IMG/VR virus record: IMGVR_UViG_3300010885_031189
Span: 34,320-98,319 of that record
Length of the DNA: 64,000 bases
Strand: one strand, 5' to 3'
From: a virus
Positions 1-10,000 of the stretch are shown piece after piece. Each line of letters opens with the position of its first letter. Position 1 is the stretch's first letter. The translations under genes were made by a program, and so were the position numbers. The notes below the pieces were generated by a model. That model was not told where the DNA came from. It did not search any database and saw nothing but the letters and a program-made list of their open reading frames with translations.

Positions 1-1586
1 AACACTGATTGTCTCATTCGTTGTGGAACTGTTGCCCCGGTGTTATTTACCGCAAGTATAGCTGATGAACTGGCATGCCACGTTTGTGCGGCTGTAATAG
101 TATTACTACCAGTATACTCTAAATTATTTAATTCTGATGTATTATAGTCTATACTATCCGATCCAATCAACAGACTAATCATACCGCTAGGCAAATCATA
201 TTGGAAATATGTATTATCAGGTCCAGTATTTCCAACAGGAGTGTATGGTCCTTGATATATAGACCAACCACCAGGTATTAATGCACTATACGCTGCGACA
301 CCATAATTATGTACCCCATCCCAATTGTTCCAGTGGAAGTCAGTATATACATTGCTTGGTGCATTAGCGCAGTCTCCGGTAACCTGAGATATTGATAACG
401 CATGAGCTAGTGGTATATTTGTTAGTACATATGGAGAAGCATCAGCGTCTGGTGTCGTTACAGGAATCGGAGTAGCTGCATTCCAGTATACATTACGACC
501 AGACACCCATGTTAATGTTGTCCATTTTGCAACAGTAATAGAGCATGATGCTGCGTCGGAGAAGTGATAATTTACTTTAGTATTCTGCTGTGAATAGTTG
601 TTTTCATGGTAGCCTGTAGTAGATGCATCTCCCGGGTAAATAGTTGCTTGAAAAGGTACGCCTCCCGATTGGGACCCAGTTCCATCATGCGAAAGAAAAC
701 TTCTAAACAAGTTAGTTCGGTTGTTCCAGAAATAGTTTGCTAGTTCAAGTTGAGTTGATCCAGGAGCTAAATTAATACCTACACTAATCGCATTAGTTGG
801 AACAATACCATTTAATGTCAAGGTGAATGTTTTTCCACTGCTGGTTGTAGTGAATGTGAATATAATTTCGCTAGCTCCACCTGCAGTAAAGTGTAGCCCT
901 GTTAATGGTGCTGAATTAATATCAGCAGAAGTAACACCTGTTATAGTGAAAGGTATTGCTGTTCCATTTACAACATTAGTTGTTGCTAAGTGTATGGTAA
1001 CTGTTCCACCTACATCAACCGTTGCAGCACTTCTAGATAAAGTATATGTAGGATCAGATGAAGTAATAGAAGTATCATTAATGATAAGATTACTTGTTGC
1101 TACTATTGGACCTGAACCTGAACCAGTATGTAAATTGAATGTTGCTATTTCTAGACCTTCGGTTAAATTATCAGCATTAATTGTTCTAGAAAAAGAAGCA
1201 GTATTACTGACTATGGAAGCAGTCCCGGTTAACACACCGTCAGTAAAGTCTGCAGTAGTAATTCCGGTACCACTTGTTGTCCAGTATACTGTACTGTTTG
1301 GAACTCCTACTGAAGTAATCGTAAATATTACAGTATCACCTTCATTTTTAGTAATAATTGTTGGAGTCATTATATAGGATGATGCAGAGGCCCCGTGAAA
1401 ATTACCAATTGATATAGTTCCTGCTGCAGGAATTGCTGTTTGAACATTGTTTGGGTATCCAACTGCACCACTGGCAGTATATGATCCGCCTGCATAATAT
1501 TCACTTATAGCTACAGGGTTAGTTCCACCAAATTCTATTTGTATATTCCCTAATGATAGTGGATTTGCGTAAACTGGTAAGGTCAC
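1..1586 (-). CDS. Virion structural protein with Calx-beta-like domain, partial
   Basis: The frame is open from a GTG at 1586 to the window edge, so at least 528 residues are present and the C-terminus is missing. GTG is the first possible start after the upstream gene's stop at 1593-1595. The N-terminus (VTLPVYANPLSLGNIQIEFGG) and the ISEYYAGG motif resemble the start of structural proteins of T4-like aquatic phages. At about residues 75-170 there is a Calx-beta-like pattern: TKNEGDTVIFTI, then DFTDGVLTG, then LTEGLEIATFNL, ending IINDTS. Calx-beta domains are extracellular beta-sandwiches, some of which bind calcium. A second, related pattern follows (LSRSAATVDVGGTVTIHL). It is the last gene seen of the minus-strand virion block, so a tail or fibre role is inferred. 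The exact role is unknown. Confidence 0.75.
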   Translation of the reverse strand, partial: MTLPVYANPLSLGNIQIEFGGTNPVAISEYYAGGSYTASGAVGYPNNVQTAIPAAGTISIGNFHGASASSYIMTPTIITKNEGDTVIFTITSVGVPNSTVYWTTSGTGITTADFTDGVLTGTASIVSNTASFSRTINADNLTEGLEIATFNLHTGSGSGPIVATSNLIINDTSITSSDPTYTLSRSAATVDVGGTVTIHLATTNVVNGTAIPFTITGVTSADINSAPLTGLHFTAGGASEIIFTFTTTSSGKTFTLTLNGIVPTNAISVGINLAPGSTQLELANYFWNNRTNLFRSFLSHDGTGSQSGGVPFQATIYPGDASTTGYHENNYSQQNTKVNYHFSDAASCSITVAKWTTLTWVSGRNVYWNAATPIPVTTPDADASPYVLTNIPLAHALSISQVTGDCANAPSNVYTDFHWNNWDGVHNYGVAAYSALIPGGWSIYQGPYTPVGNTGPDNTYFQYDLPSGMISLLIGSDSIDYNTSELNNLEYTGSNTITAAQTWHASSSAILAVNNTGATVPQRMRQSV

Positions 1587-1592
1587 AGTAAG

Positions 1593-2399
1593 TTACCCCT
1601 TCTTTAGGATAGCGACTTCATTCTTTAATTCCTTAATTGCTTCTATTAGTAATGGAATTAATCTTTCATATTGAACTGTTAAATATTTCTCATCAATTGG
1701 TGCTGGAACAACTATTTCTGGTAAAACTTCCATAACTTCTTGCGCACTAACTCCTACTTCAGGTTTAGCGACATATCCCAAACTTTGTGCCAATTCATTT
1801 GCAGAGTAATGAAATCCATTTAGTTGACATACTTTATCTAATGCGTTTTCTATGTTACCAATACGATTTTTCAATCTGTCATCCGAATAGTATGCCACTA
1901 TATCATTTGTTGCTCTAATTTGTCCAGCTACACCGCTAGCTGCAGTACCGACACCTAAAGAAACAACTTGTGGATTGGAAGTGTATACTGGAATACCAGC
2001 ACCACCACTAGTTAATAATTGTCCTACTGTTCCTGGACCAAAAAATCCAGTAGTATTCACTGATGTTTGATATGGAACCTGACCAGTTGTGCCATTGGCT
2101 AAATTAGTTGATATTACAGGTACACTTAATGTAGACGATATTGTCACCCATGTAGTTGCATTACGATATTTTAAAGTATTGGTAGAAGAGTCATACCACA
2201 GTTGACCTTTTAAGGGTGTAGTAGGTGCATTAGTATCTGCAAAATTTTCCAATAAGTGGACAAAATTTTCGTTTAACACTTCGCCATATCCAGCGAAGTT
2301 TTTACCAATCAATGTTAGACTAGTGAAGTTATTATCGGATGTACCGTCTTCTACTGCTACTAATAGATTATTATTAGTCAAATTTATGTTATATGCCAT
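1593..2399 (-). CDS. Tail fibre protein with C-terminal S74 intramolecular chaperone
   Basis: A protein of 268 aa. The N-terminal part carries the tail-fibre motif LKGQLWYDSSTNTLKY (residues 63-78). The last 100 residues match the peptidase S74 chaperone domain of phage fibres and endosialidases: SDDRLK at 172-177, GVSAQEVMEVLPE, then YLTVQYERLIPLLIEAIKEL. In this family the domain helps the trimeric fibre fold and then cuts itself off at the serine that opens the SDxxLK motif; the Ser172/Lys177 dyad is kept here. The shaft between the two parts is short, so this is a short fibre or an attachment piece. A late-promoter octamer lies 21 bases upstream of the ATG. The S74 call is strong; the location in the virion is inferred. 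Confidence 0.85.
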   Translation of the reverse strand: MAYNINLTNNNLLVAVEDGTSDNNFTSLTLIGKNFAGYGEVLNENFVHLLENFADTNAPTTPLKGQLWYDSSTNTLKYRNATTWVTISSTLSVPVISTNLANGTTGQVPYQTSVNTTGFFGPGTVGQLLTSGGAGIPVYTSNPQVVSLGVGTAASGVAGQIRATNDIVAYYSDDRLKNRIGNIENALDKVCQLNGFHYSANELAQSLGYVAKPEVGVSAQEVMEVLPEIVVPAPIDEKYLTVQYERLIPLLIEAIKELKNEVAILKKG

Positions 2400-2420
2400 G
2401 AGATTTAAATTCCTATAATA

Positions 2421-2428
2421 TATTTATC
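2421..2428 (-). promoter_or_regulatory. T4-type late promoter motif
   Basis: GATAAATA on the minus strand, 21 bases upstream of the ATG of the S74-chaperone fibre gene. It matches the T4 late -10 octamer TATAAATA at seven of eight bases. Confidence 0.6.
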
Positions 2429-2440
2429 GTAGACTATATG

Positions 2441-3070
2441 TCAAACTTGATTGGTTAGATTGGTTAGTGTTTGTATTCTAACTGTATAATCAATTTGAAT
2501 CAATCGGTTAAGACTTTTTTGTATTGGATGGAAAACCACATGTGTTAATAGTTTGCCGGTTCCTGGTCCGGCAGCACTCCAACCCCTGAGTCCTAATTCA
2601 TCAAATACAAAAGTACCATTAGTATTTGACCCATTATCAAACGCAAATTGACCAGTAGGCTCACCATAATTCAGCAAACAACTAACTAATATATCAGTAT
2701 ATACTGTGCCGGGTACATGCCTTATAGACATATTATTTCTGATGGGATCAGGATTAAGATCACTTGTATCATCTATAATTTTATAGTATGTTGGATTATA
2801 CAAATTTGAATTTTGCGTATTTACATTTGCAGGTAAATAATTTATAATACCAGTGGGATCAATTGCAGTTCCACCGTTACCGAAATGCATTTCATATAAG
2901 TAATTAGTTTTTTTATTTGCCAAATTATAAGCCAATGCTTGACTCATATTTTCAAAGTGAATAGCATTCTTTTTGTCAACTAATACTGAAGGATTTTCAC
3001 TATCAGTCACATCTGTGATTTTAATAAAGCCTTGAATGATTGACTGTAATGATTCGTTGGACATTCCCAT
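2441..3070 (-). CDS. Virion structural protein, T4-like phage family
   Basis: A protein of 209 aa, about as long as similar structural proteins in large T4-like phages of aquatic bacteria. Its N-terminus (residues 11-23, IIQGFIKITDVTD) closely resembles the C-terminal half of the 51-aa product just upstream (VQGFIKIFDPASGE), so the two genes share a module. No catalytic motif, signal peptide or membrane segment is visible. The middle is rich in N, G and T (GNGGTAIDPTGI), and the C-terminal 50 residues alternate in a beta-like way (HVVFHPIQKSLNRLIQIDYTV). It is transcribed with the baseplate genes. A baseplate or tail decoration role is inferred from position only. Confidence 0.7.
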   Translation of the reverse strand: MGMSNESLQSIIQGFIKITDVTDSENPSVLVDKKNAIHFENMSQALAYNLANKKTNYLYEMHFGNGGTAIDPTGIINYLPANVNTQNSNLYNPTYYKIIDDTSDLNPDPIRNNMSIRHVPGTVYTDILVSCLLNYGEPTGQFAFDNGSNTNGTFVFDELGLRGWSAAGPGTGKLLTHVVFHPIQKSLNRLIQIDYTVRIQTLTNLTNQV

Positions 3071-3090
3071 TTCTACCCTTTAAATATTAA

Positions 3091-3246
3091 TTATGCACGA
3101 CTTTGAATCAAAATTTCTCCAGATGCTGGATCAAAAATTTTAATAAAACCTTGCACTGATATCCCGCTATTTTCATCTGGCATACTTTCACTATCCTCTA
3201 GTTCGGTAACCTCGGTTGAATCAGTGCTATGTTCATTATTTATCAT
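3091..3246 (-). CDS. Small 51-aa protein sharing a module with its neighbour
   Basis: The ATG at 3246 opens 51 codons ending in TAA at 3091-3093. The first 28 residues are acidic and hydrophilic (EHSTDSTEVTELEDSES). The last part, GFIKIFDPASGEILIQ (residues 33-48), matches the N-terminal GFIKITDVTDSENPSVLV segment of the 209-aa protein encoded next. It fills what would otherwise be a 195-base gap in a tightly packed operon, which supports it being a gene. It may be a separate small virion protein, or a remnant of a duplicated copy of the neighbour. Function unknown. Confidence 0.6.
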   Translation of the reverse strand: MINNEHSTDSTEVTELEDSESMPDENSGISVQGFIKIFDPASGEILIQSRA

Positions 3247-3265
3247 ATAATATAACTCTATTTAG

Positions 3266-6200
3266 TTAGTAGATGTATGGTGCTACAATTGATGGTTCTG
3301 TAATGGCCTGTTGCACACTAATATCCTCAACTGGTGTCCCAGCATCATATAGATCACCTACTGAGGTACCACCACATCCTCTTGTTAATTGACCTAATAC
3401 AGCACCAGACTTGGTATAATACTGTATTCTTTCACCATCAATGTATACTATACCAGGAATTAATCCTGGGGCATTCGGAGTAGGCAATGTAGTACCATCT
3501 GTGACCGTGATAATTGAATCAGTGATATGTAATGGTTCAGCTAATGTGGTTATGTTAGCATGTGTAATATTAGTGTAGAATATTTCTTCATTTATATCAA
3601 CAAACATTCTAAATCCCATAGTACCGGTCAATGATGATAGTACTGCTATTGATACTGAATCATACATAGTTCCAGGAATATGTTCGTCAGGCGAATGAGA
3701 ATATAATTGGTTAATGAATGTTCCACCAGAAACAATAATATTAGCAGTAGAAATTCCATTTATACTACTGAATAATCCACCAAATATAGTACTATCGTCT
3801 GGAACTTGATCATCACTATCTGCTGATGAATCTACTTCAATTCCTGGAACTAATGATGTTAATACTCTAGGTGGCATACTACTCGTAGGTTGATAACATG
3901 CCATAATTCTATCATTTGCATTATCAAAAGAACCAGAATCAACTAACTTGAATATGCCAAAGTCAAATCGGCCCGATCCAGGAGCGTCTATTGAATTAAT
4001 ATATCCCTGTCCCTTATATTGAACAAGTGTATTTGGAGGGTATGATTGTTCAAAAATGTCACTGTCATATAGAGAAGAATCAAATCCACCCTTTACCCAA
4101 TCAACAACGCGGCTGGTGTATGAAATACGATCAAATTTTATTGTTGATTTTACTTTACGAGTTTTTATATTTGTTAATATTGGTACTGCTTGTGCCCAAC
4201 GAGAGACAGGAATGTCCATCAATCCCATATAATCTCTATCAGTAATATCTCTACTTGCTTCATCATATGAATCGTATTCTTCAGGTAGAATGTCATACCC
4301 TAAGTTAACAATTGATTGTTCTGGTACAATTCTAGTTACTATTAATTGCCCTCTATACATGTAAAAATCAAACTCGCATACTGCGATTGTACTAAGATCA
4401 TCTGCTCCATTGTATATCTCAAGCCCTTTTCCTTCACCTGAAGTTGGTCTTCCTACTAAAATATATGATGATCTACGTTTAAATAGTAATTGAGCACCAA
4501 ATCTTTCAGAACTAGCTCCACATCTATACATTGCTTCTTGAAGTGCAGTATCAAATATATTTAATTGAGGTTCATCATCCGTTTGTACAATAACAATGTA
4601 ATCTTTGCTAGTATTATTGAGATCCGCGGTTAACTCAGCAACTTTGCTTACATCACCATATATATCATATGTTTTACTGAATGCTAAATCTAATACACCA
4701 TTATATATTCTAATACGATGTAATGTATAACTACGGGTAGCTGAATATATCAAACTTCCAGTTTCACCATCATATAATCCAGAAGCAAGAGTTCCAGTAA
4801 TATCATTATAACCTCTTGATATGACTTTATATTTTATTGGTACAGTGACTGGAGTTACTCCTGTCCCAGATATTTTCACCAATGGTGTACTAGTATACCC
4901 ACTGCCTTGATTTGTGATGTAAATTTTTTGTATGCTACCATTTGATGAATTTATAGTAGCATATGCTTTAGCTCCTGAACCATTACCATCAGTACTAATT
5001 ATAGAAATGTCAGGCGATGTTATATAACCATATCCAGGAGATACTAATTCTATACTGCCTACTCCGTAAGTATGATGATTTTTCCAATCAACATATTTTG
5101 GTTTATTAAATAAGATAGCATCTTTGTTTACATATTCACCATTTGGGCTCCTGTATACATTCAAATCTGAATCGTAATATGCAGGTAAATCAAAGTCCGA
5201 TATTGCAATAGGAGCATTTTCTAGTCCATAATGACTGATTATGTATTCACGGATCTTAGTTCTGTATGGCTTGATTTCATTGATATAATCAAGATAGTTA
5301 TCCCATTTATCTTTGCTGTAGCTAGATGGTTGTAGTAATCCATCAATTTCTTGTTTTAATGAAATAAAGCTAGTTTTAAATGCCCAGTCTATTGTCTGTT
5401 GCTCCGCTATAATACAATAAATCAACACAAATATCAATTTGTTGTATTCCTCCAATAATTCATCAACAAACAGGTCTTCTGCCAATCCTGATAATATATA
5501 TCTAAACTCAATAAAAGAATTTCTATCAAAATAATCTACGTCAATAGTGTCAGAGTCAAATCCACTTGTCTTCCATAAATCTTGACTTAATTCAATCGTT
5601 CCATTTTCAAGACCTATTAAGCTGCGTGTATCAGCAGAAGAATACAAGTATATTTCAAATTTACCTTGCTCATTGGTTGTTATTTTTACTATATCCCCTG
5701 CCTTAAGAGTAAGTTTATATACATCTTTTTCTAATTTCACATTATAGTTAATTTTAGTAGTATTACTGTATCCAGTGGCATACCAATTAACAAATTTCCA
5801 ATACTTGGTCACATCAAATGCTTGAATAGTATTAAATACCCAGACCTTAACTGAATTTATTTCAGTTAATTTATATAATACCCAATATCCATCATGTGTG
5901 CTATCACTTTTAACTAATATTATATAACCAGGACTCTTTAAACTTATGCTTATTAGGTCCAAATCTTCCTTAGTATCTACTACTTCATCATATTTTGACT
6001 CTGCTGGAAAAGGAGCCATTGCATATAAATTATCTGATAAGGTCAAATAATTATTAATCAATTTATTTGTAACCGGATGCTGTATTAATATAGAATTTAT
6101 ATAATCAACTATTTTCTCAACCATAGCTAACCTGTTAATTATTAAGGTTTGTCTAGGGCGAATACTTAATCCAAGTTTGTTACCAGCAGATAATTTAAAA

Positions 6201-7072
6201 TCTGGAACTAAATTTAAAGTTGAATCTGCTCCAATTAAACTGTCTAATAGCTTTTTAATTATACGAGGCGGTACTAATCTCTTATCATTGTTTTCTTGTA
6301 CTAGTTCATATTCACTATGGATAATATTTTCATTCAATGAAGTTTGATATCCTATATACAACGCAGTATCTGACTCTGATAGATATTTCCCTATGTTATA
6401 TAACGATACACTATTGTCTTTCAATATGGCAGCGTATGGAATACCTTGAGTTTTTGGATTAGATATCATATCTTCCAATGTAACTACACTATGGGTTTTC
6501 GTTGGGTCTATCTTTGTATTCTTTGCTCGTACCCAATAATAATACTTACTGCTAATTACACCAGTAACTTCATTTACATATGCTAACTCAACATACGCAC
6601 TATCATCTTGATACTTTGGTATTCCATTTAAGTCAGCTTCAACATATTCTGAAGGCAATACCTCGGCCGATATCCACTCATATACCTCAATTGTACTACC
6701 GGGAAATAATCTACCCCAATTACTTATTCTATATGCGAGCGAGTCTTGCTCGTAATCAAAATATCTTACATTATCTAAATCCCACCAGGTCTTGCCCAAT
6801 TGCAGGTCACCCCAATGGAATTCCAGGTCAATTGGCAATGTATCAGAAGTTCCAATGTTATACTTTGCAGGATCAAAATTTGTTATGTAATCTAAATCCT
6901 GTTGCGCTGTGCCTAGTATCTTTCCTTTATTTGGATCAATATAATCTAGCTTAGTAAGTAATGAATTGCTTTTTACATCATACAAGTATAATCCAGTGAC
7001 ACTGTTTAAATCAACAATGGTATCTTGATTTTTAACAGTTTTCCATCCAGAAGGAAGAGGTGTAGTTGTCAT
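3266..7072 (-). CDS. Large baseplate or tail structural protein
   Basis: A 1268-aa virion protein without enzymatic motifs. The N-terminal third is rich in aromatic residues (FHWGDLQLGKTWWDLDNVRY near residue 85). Around residues 675-755 there are two copies of a glycine-tyrosine module: SPGYGYITSPDISI and NQGSGYTSTPLVKIS. The C-terminus contains a short beta domain with TVTDGTTLPTP and GIVYIDGERIQYY, a motif that recurs in large structural proteins of T4-like aquatic phages. It follows the 2275-aa gene in the same transcript after a 20-base gap holding a late-promoter motif. Its place after gp6 suggests a peripheral baseplate wedge or fibre-connector role; this is inference. Confidence 0.75.
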   Translation of the reverse strand: MTTTPLPSGWKTVKNQDTIVDLNSVTGLYLYDVKSNSLLTKLDYIDPNKGKILGTAQQDLDYITNFDPAKYNIGTSDTLPIDLEFHWGDLQLGKTWWDLDNVRYFDYEQDSLAYRISNWGRLFPGSTIEVYEWISAEVLPSEYVEADLNGIPKYQDDSAYVELAYVNEVTGVISSKYYYWVRAKNTKIDPTKTHSVVTLEDMISNPKTQGIPYAAILKDNSVSLYNIGKYLSESDTALYIGYQTSLNENIIHSEYELVQENNDKRLVPPRIIKKLLDSLIGADSTLNLVPDFKLSAGNKLGLSIRPRQTLIINRLAMVEKIVDYINSILIQHPVTNKLINNYLTLSDNLYAMAPFPAESKYDEVVDTKEDLDLISISLKSPGYIILVKSDSTHDGYWVLYKLTEINSVKVWVFNTIQAFDVTKYWKFVNWYATGYSNTTKINYNVKLEKDVYKLTLKAGDIVKITTNEQGKFEIYLYSSADTRSLIGLENGTIELSQDLWKTSGFDSDTIDVDYFDRNSFIEFRYILSGLAEDLFVDELLEEYNKLIFVLIYCIIAEQQTIDWAFKTSFISLKQEIDGLLQPSSYSKDKWDNYLDYINEIKPYRTKIREYIISHYGLENAPIAISDFDLPAYYDSDLNVYRSPNGEYVNKDAILFNKPKYVDWKNHHTYGVGSIELVSPGYGYITSPDISIISTDGNGSGAKAYATINSSNGSIQKIYITNQGSGYTSTPLVKISGTGVTPVTVPIKYKVISRGYNDITGTLASGLYDGETGSLIYSATRSYTLHRIRIYNGVLDLAFSKTYDIYGDVSKVAELTADLNNTSKDYIVIVQTDDEPQLNIFDTALQEAMYRCGASSERFGAQLLFKRRSSYILVGRPTSGEGKGLEIYNGADDLSTIAVCEFDFYMYRGQLIVTRIVPEQSIVNLGYDILPEEYDSYDEASRDITDRDYMGLMDIPVSRWAQAVPILTNIKTRKVKSTIKFDRISYTSRVVDWVKGGFDSSLYDSDIFEQSYPPNTLVQYKGQGYINSIDAPGSGRFDFGIFKLVDSGSFDNANDRIMACYQPTSSMPPRVLTSLVPGIEVDSSADSDDQVPDDSTIFGGLFSSINGISTANIIVSGGTFINQLYSHSPDEHIPGTMYDSVSIAVLSSLTGTMGFRMFVDINEEIFYTNITHANITTLAEPLHITDSIITVTDGTTLPTPNAPGLIPGIVYIDGERIQYYTKSGAVLGQLTRGCGGTSVGDLYDAGTPVEDISVQQAITEPSIVAPYIY

Positions 7073-7078
7073 AATATG

Positions 7079-7086
7079 TATTTATC
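7079..7086 (-). promoter_or_regulatory. T4-type late promoter motif close to ATG
   Basis: GATAAATA on the minus strand with only six bases between it and the ATG at 7072. If it acts as a late promoter, the transcript would start at or beside the start codon. Confidence 0.5.
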
Positions 7087-7092
7087 CTTGTA

Positions 7093-10000
7093 TTAGATAG
7101 AATTATTACTAGTAGCACGCTTAGGAAGCGTAATATTATTTGGATTATATACTATAGCTTCCCACTGTCCATCTTGATTTTTATCTACCCATGCCATATC
7201 TCCAACTCTCCAACCATTTTTTGGTGGTGAACTAGTTACTTGACTGATAGTTGAGTACCTCATTCTGGTAAGATCAAATAAATCTCCACTGCCCTCTATT
7301 GGATTTGTTCTTATTAAATTTACTAGAATTGAGTCAATTGCTACAATAACGGAAGTAGTACTTTCAACTACAAGAACTTGATAAAAATTATCAAAATTGG
7401 CATCTAAACCGCTAAAAGCAAAAACATCACGCACTGCTAATCCATGTGCCGCACTCATAGTAACTGTAATCTTATTATCCAACGCATAATCAAGTTTAGT
7501 TACAGTGTGTGGTACTTCTGTAACACGATAAACTTGCCAATCGTCATTGAAATCTTTTGCCACCCAAATTCTATAACCAGTTACAATATTAGGTAATATT
7601 GCTGATAGGGCAGCATAATTGGTCATATCAAATAACAAAGAATCAACATCATTTATATTAACATATCCTGCAGATTTTATATCATCTTCATAATATCGGG
7701 TTGGTTCCCTGTTTAAAAATACAGATGGCTCATATTTCAACGGACTATTCAATAAATTCAACGGACGCACTATATTAACCAAATCAACACTCGTATCATT
7801 TTTGCCCAATAGTGATAATGATGATGGATTTGCTTTATATTGTGTTTCATCTAATCGTACACTGATGCTTTGGTTAGCATCTATTGCACCATATTCTCCG
7901 ACACGCATTGCCCATTCTTCAAATGTAATTAAATTAGTTTGTTGCTTATTGAATTGGCTCTTTGCTAATGCAGATATTGCATTCTGTGTTCCCTTTTCTC
8001 TAATATATCCTTGGTAGAATTTACTTTGAGTGGTTTGATTCATACCAATGTCTTCAAGATATGACCTACTTCTATACCCTATTAATCCTTTACTAAAGGT
8101 ATCAAAATTTTCATCCAATTGCTGATTATCAATATTATATATGTCAGCAAGTTTAAGTGCATTATTAGAAAAGTTTGGTAGTAATCCAGATGTTAATGCT
8201 CTATCCAATTGACTCCAATAATTAAAGTCAAATGAGTCAGCAGCAACCATATCTTGTAATGCAGTATATGATATCTTTTTATAGGAAACAATATCTCCTT
8301 TTTTATAATCAGTGGTAGGTGACCAATTAGTAGTTACTGAATTATTATAAATAAATCCTGCTGGCGAAAGTTCACCATTCCAATTGGAAGTTTTACTTCC
8401 GGTAATCCGTAATCTATGTTGTCTGTTTCCTAATTCTGGCTTGTAAATTACATCATTGAATACTGTAACATTATCAAATATTAATGTATGGTCATATTGA
8501 ACTAATGTAATTTCGGCAAATGCTATGGTTTGTCCATATATAGCATTAATAGTTGTTACTACTGAATCTCTCACTATATCTAATGCAGTATTTTTTATAA
8601 CTTCAAAATTTGGATTCAAAATTCTTGATTCATTTGGACGATTGCCAATCATATCAACCACTGAATCTGTACTAGTAAATTTCAACTCGCTACCCACTGG
8701 GCTTAATACTAAAATATTACCAGATTTCCATCCCTGTAATGTCCAGGTTAGAAATTCTTCAGCAGCAAGTACCCAATCTTGTGTCTTTCCTAAATCTGAA
8801 TTGTAATTCTCAAACACAAATCCCTGTGCTATTAATATTCTCTGATAACTTACCAAAAAGTCTACAATCTGTTGTTTGTTCTTAAACTCGTATCCATACG
8901 GTACTGTAATTTTTTTATTCTGATAATCGTTATATATAACACCTCGGGTGTTTAATACTTGAATTGCATATGAACTTCCAGTAGATTGACTTGGTATTAT
9001 AGTAAAATATGGTGTTTTTAAATTATAACCACTTACTGTATACCCTGAATCTGTTTTTTCTACTATTACCGCACTATAATTAATTCTTCTAATGGGAACA
9101 CTCTTATTGAGATGAACCATATAATTTTCATCTGGAATAATAGTTGATTCATTTGTACTATTAGGACTATACTGATCTGCTAATACAGTGATATATTTCT
9201 TATCAGTGAATCCTGCCATTTTATGACTTAATTTTACATCTAATGCACTAAGGTAAGTTCTTACTTTTGTTGGACCGATCATTCCAAAACTAGTAATGTA
9301 ATCGGATACCCAATTTATATAACCACTTGCCCTGGTTATATTACCGTTTACTGATTCACCATTAATAACTATACTGGTAGGTGTAACTTTTTTGTTGGTT
9401 GAGTTAACTGTAAATTGTCCTATATTCACTCTTGGTGTATATCTAGATGTATCTACTAATGTACCAAAATAGACAGCCGGTTTAAGTAGTGCAATAGTTC
9501 GTTGCATTGCATATGCAAATTCACTAGTTCTTCTCCATGCTGATTCAACTGGACCTTGATCACCTATTGAGAAAGTATAATTTAATGTGGCACTATCAAA
9601 TTTACTTAATAATTGGGTAGGGTCAATTAAATTACCAGACGCATCTACTGGTAAAAAAGTGGATAAATTTGGACGAGCATATAGCGGATTGTAACTATCT
9701 GTTACATAATTGTATCCATCTTCCAAGTCAAGCCATAGATTCAACAATCCTGAGGTGTATGGTGCTGCACCATATCTTGCTTCCCATCCTGAAGGTTTTT
9801 CTGAGAATCCAATCATTTCCCACGGATGAGTGTGAGGGCGATCAGTATCGTAAAAATACTTATATATACCTCTCCAATAACCAATCATTGGTTGTCCATC
9901 AATATCTAAACATCTATTATAATTCCAACTAAATTCATTATTTGATTGGAAATAAGGATTACCACTATAATCTATCTTGTTACCACCAATCCATTTCAAA

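Noticed and set aside
823-1377. 184-codon frame on the plus strand
   Set aside because: It lies antisense to the Calx-beta-like virion gene, is Val/Ile/Leu-rich in the way of mirror frames, and has no ribosome site.
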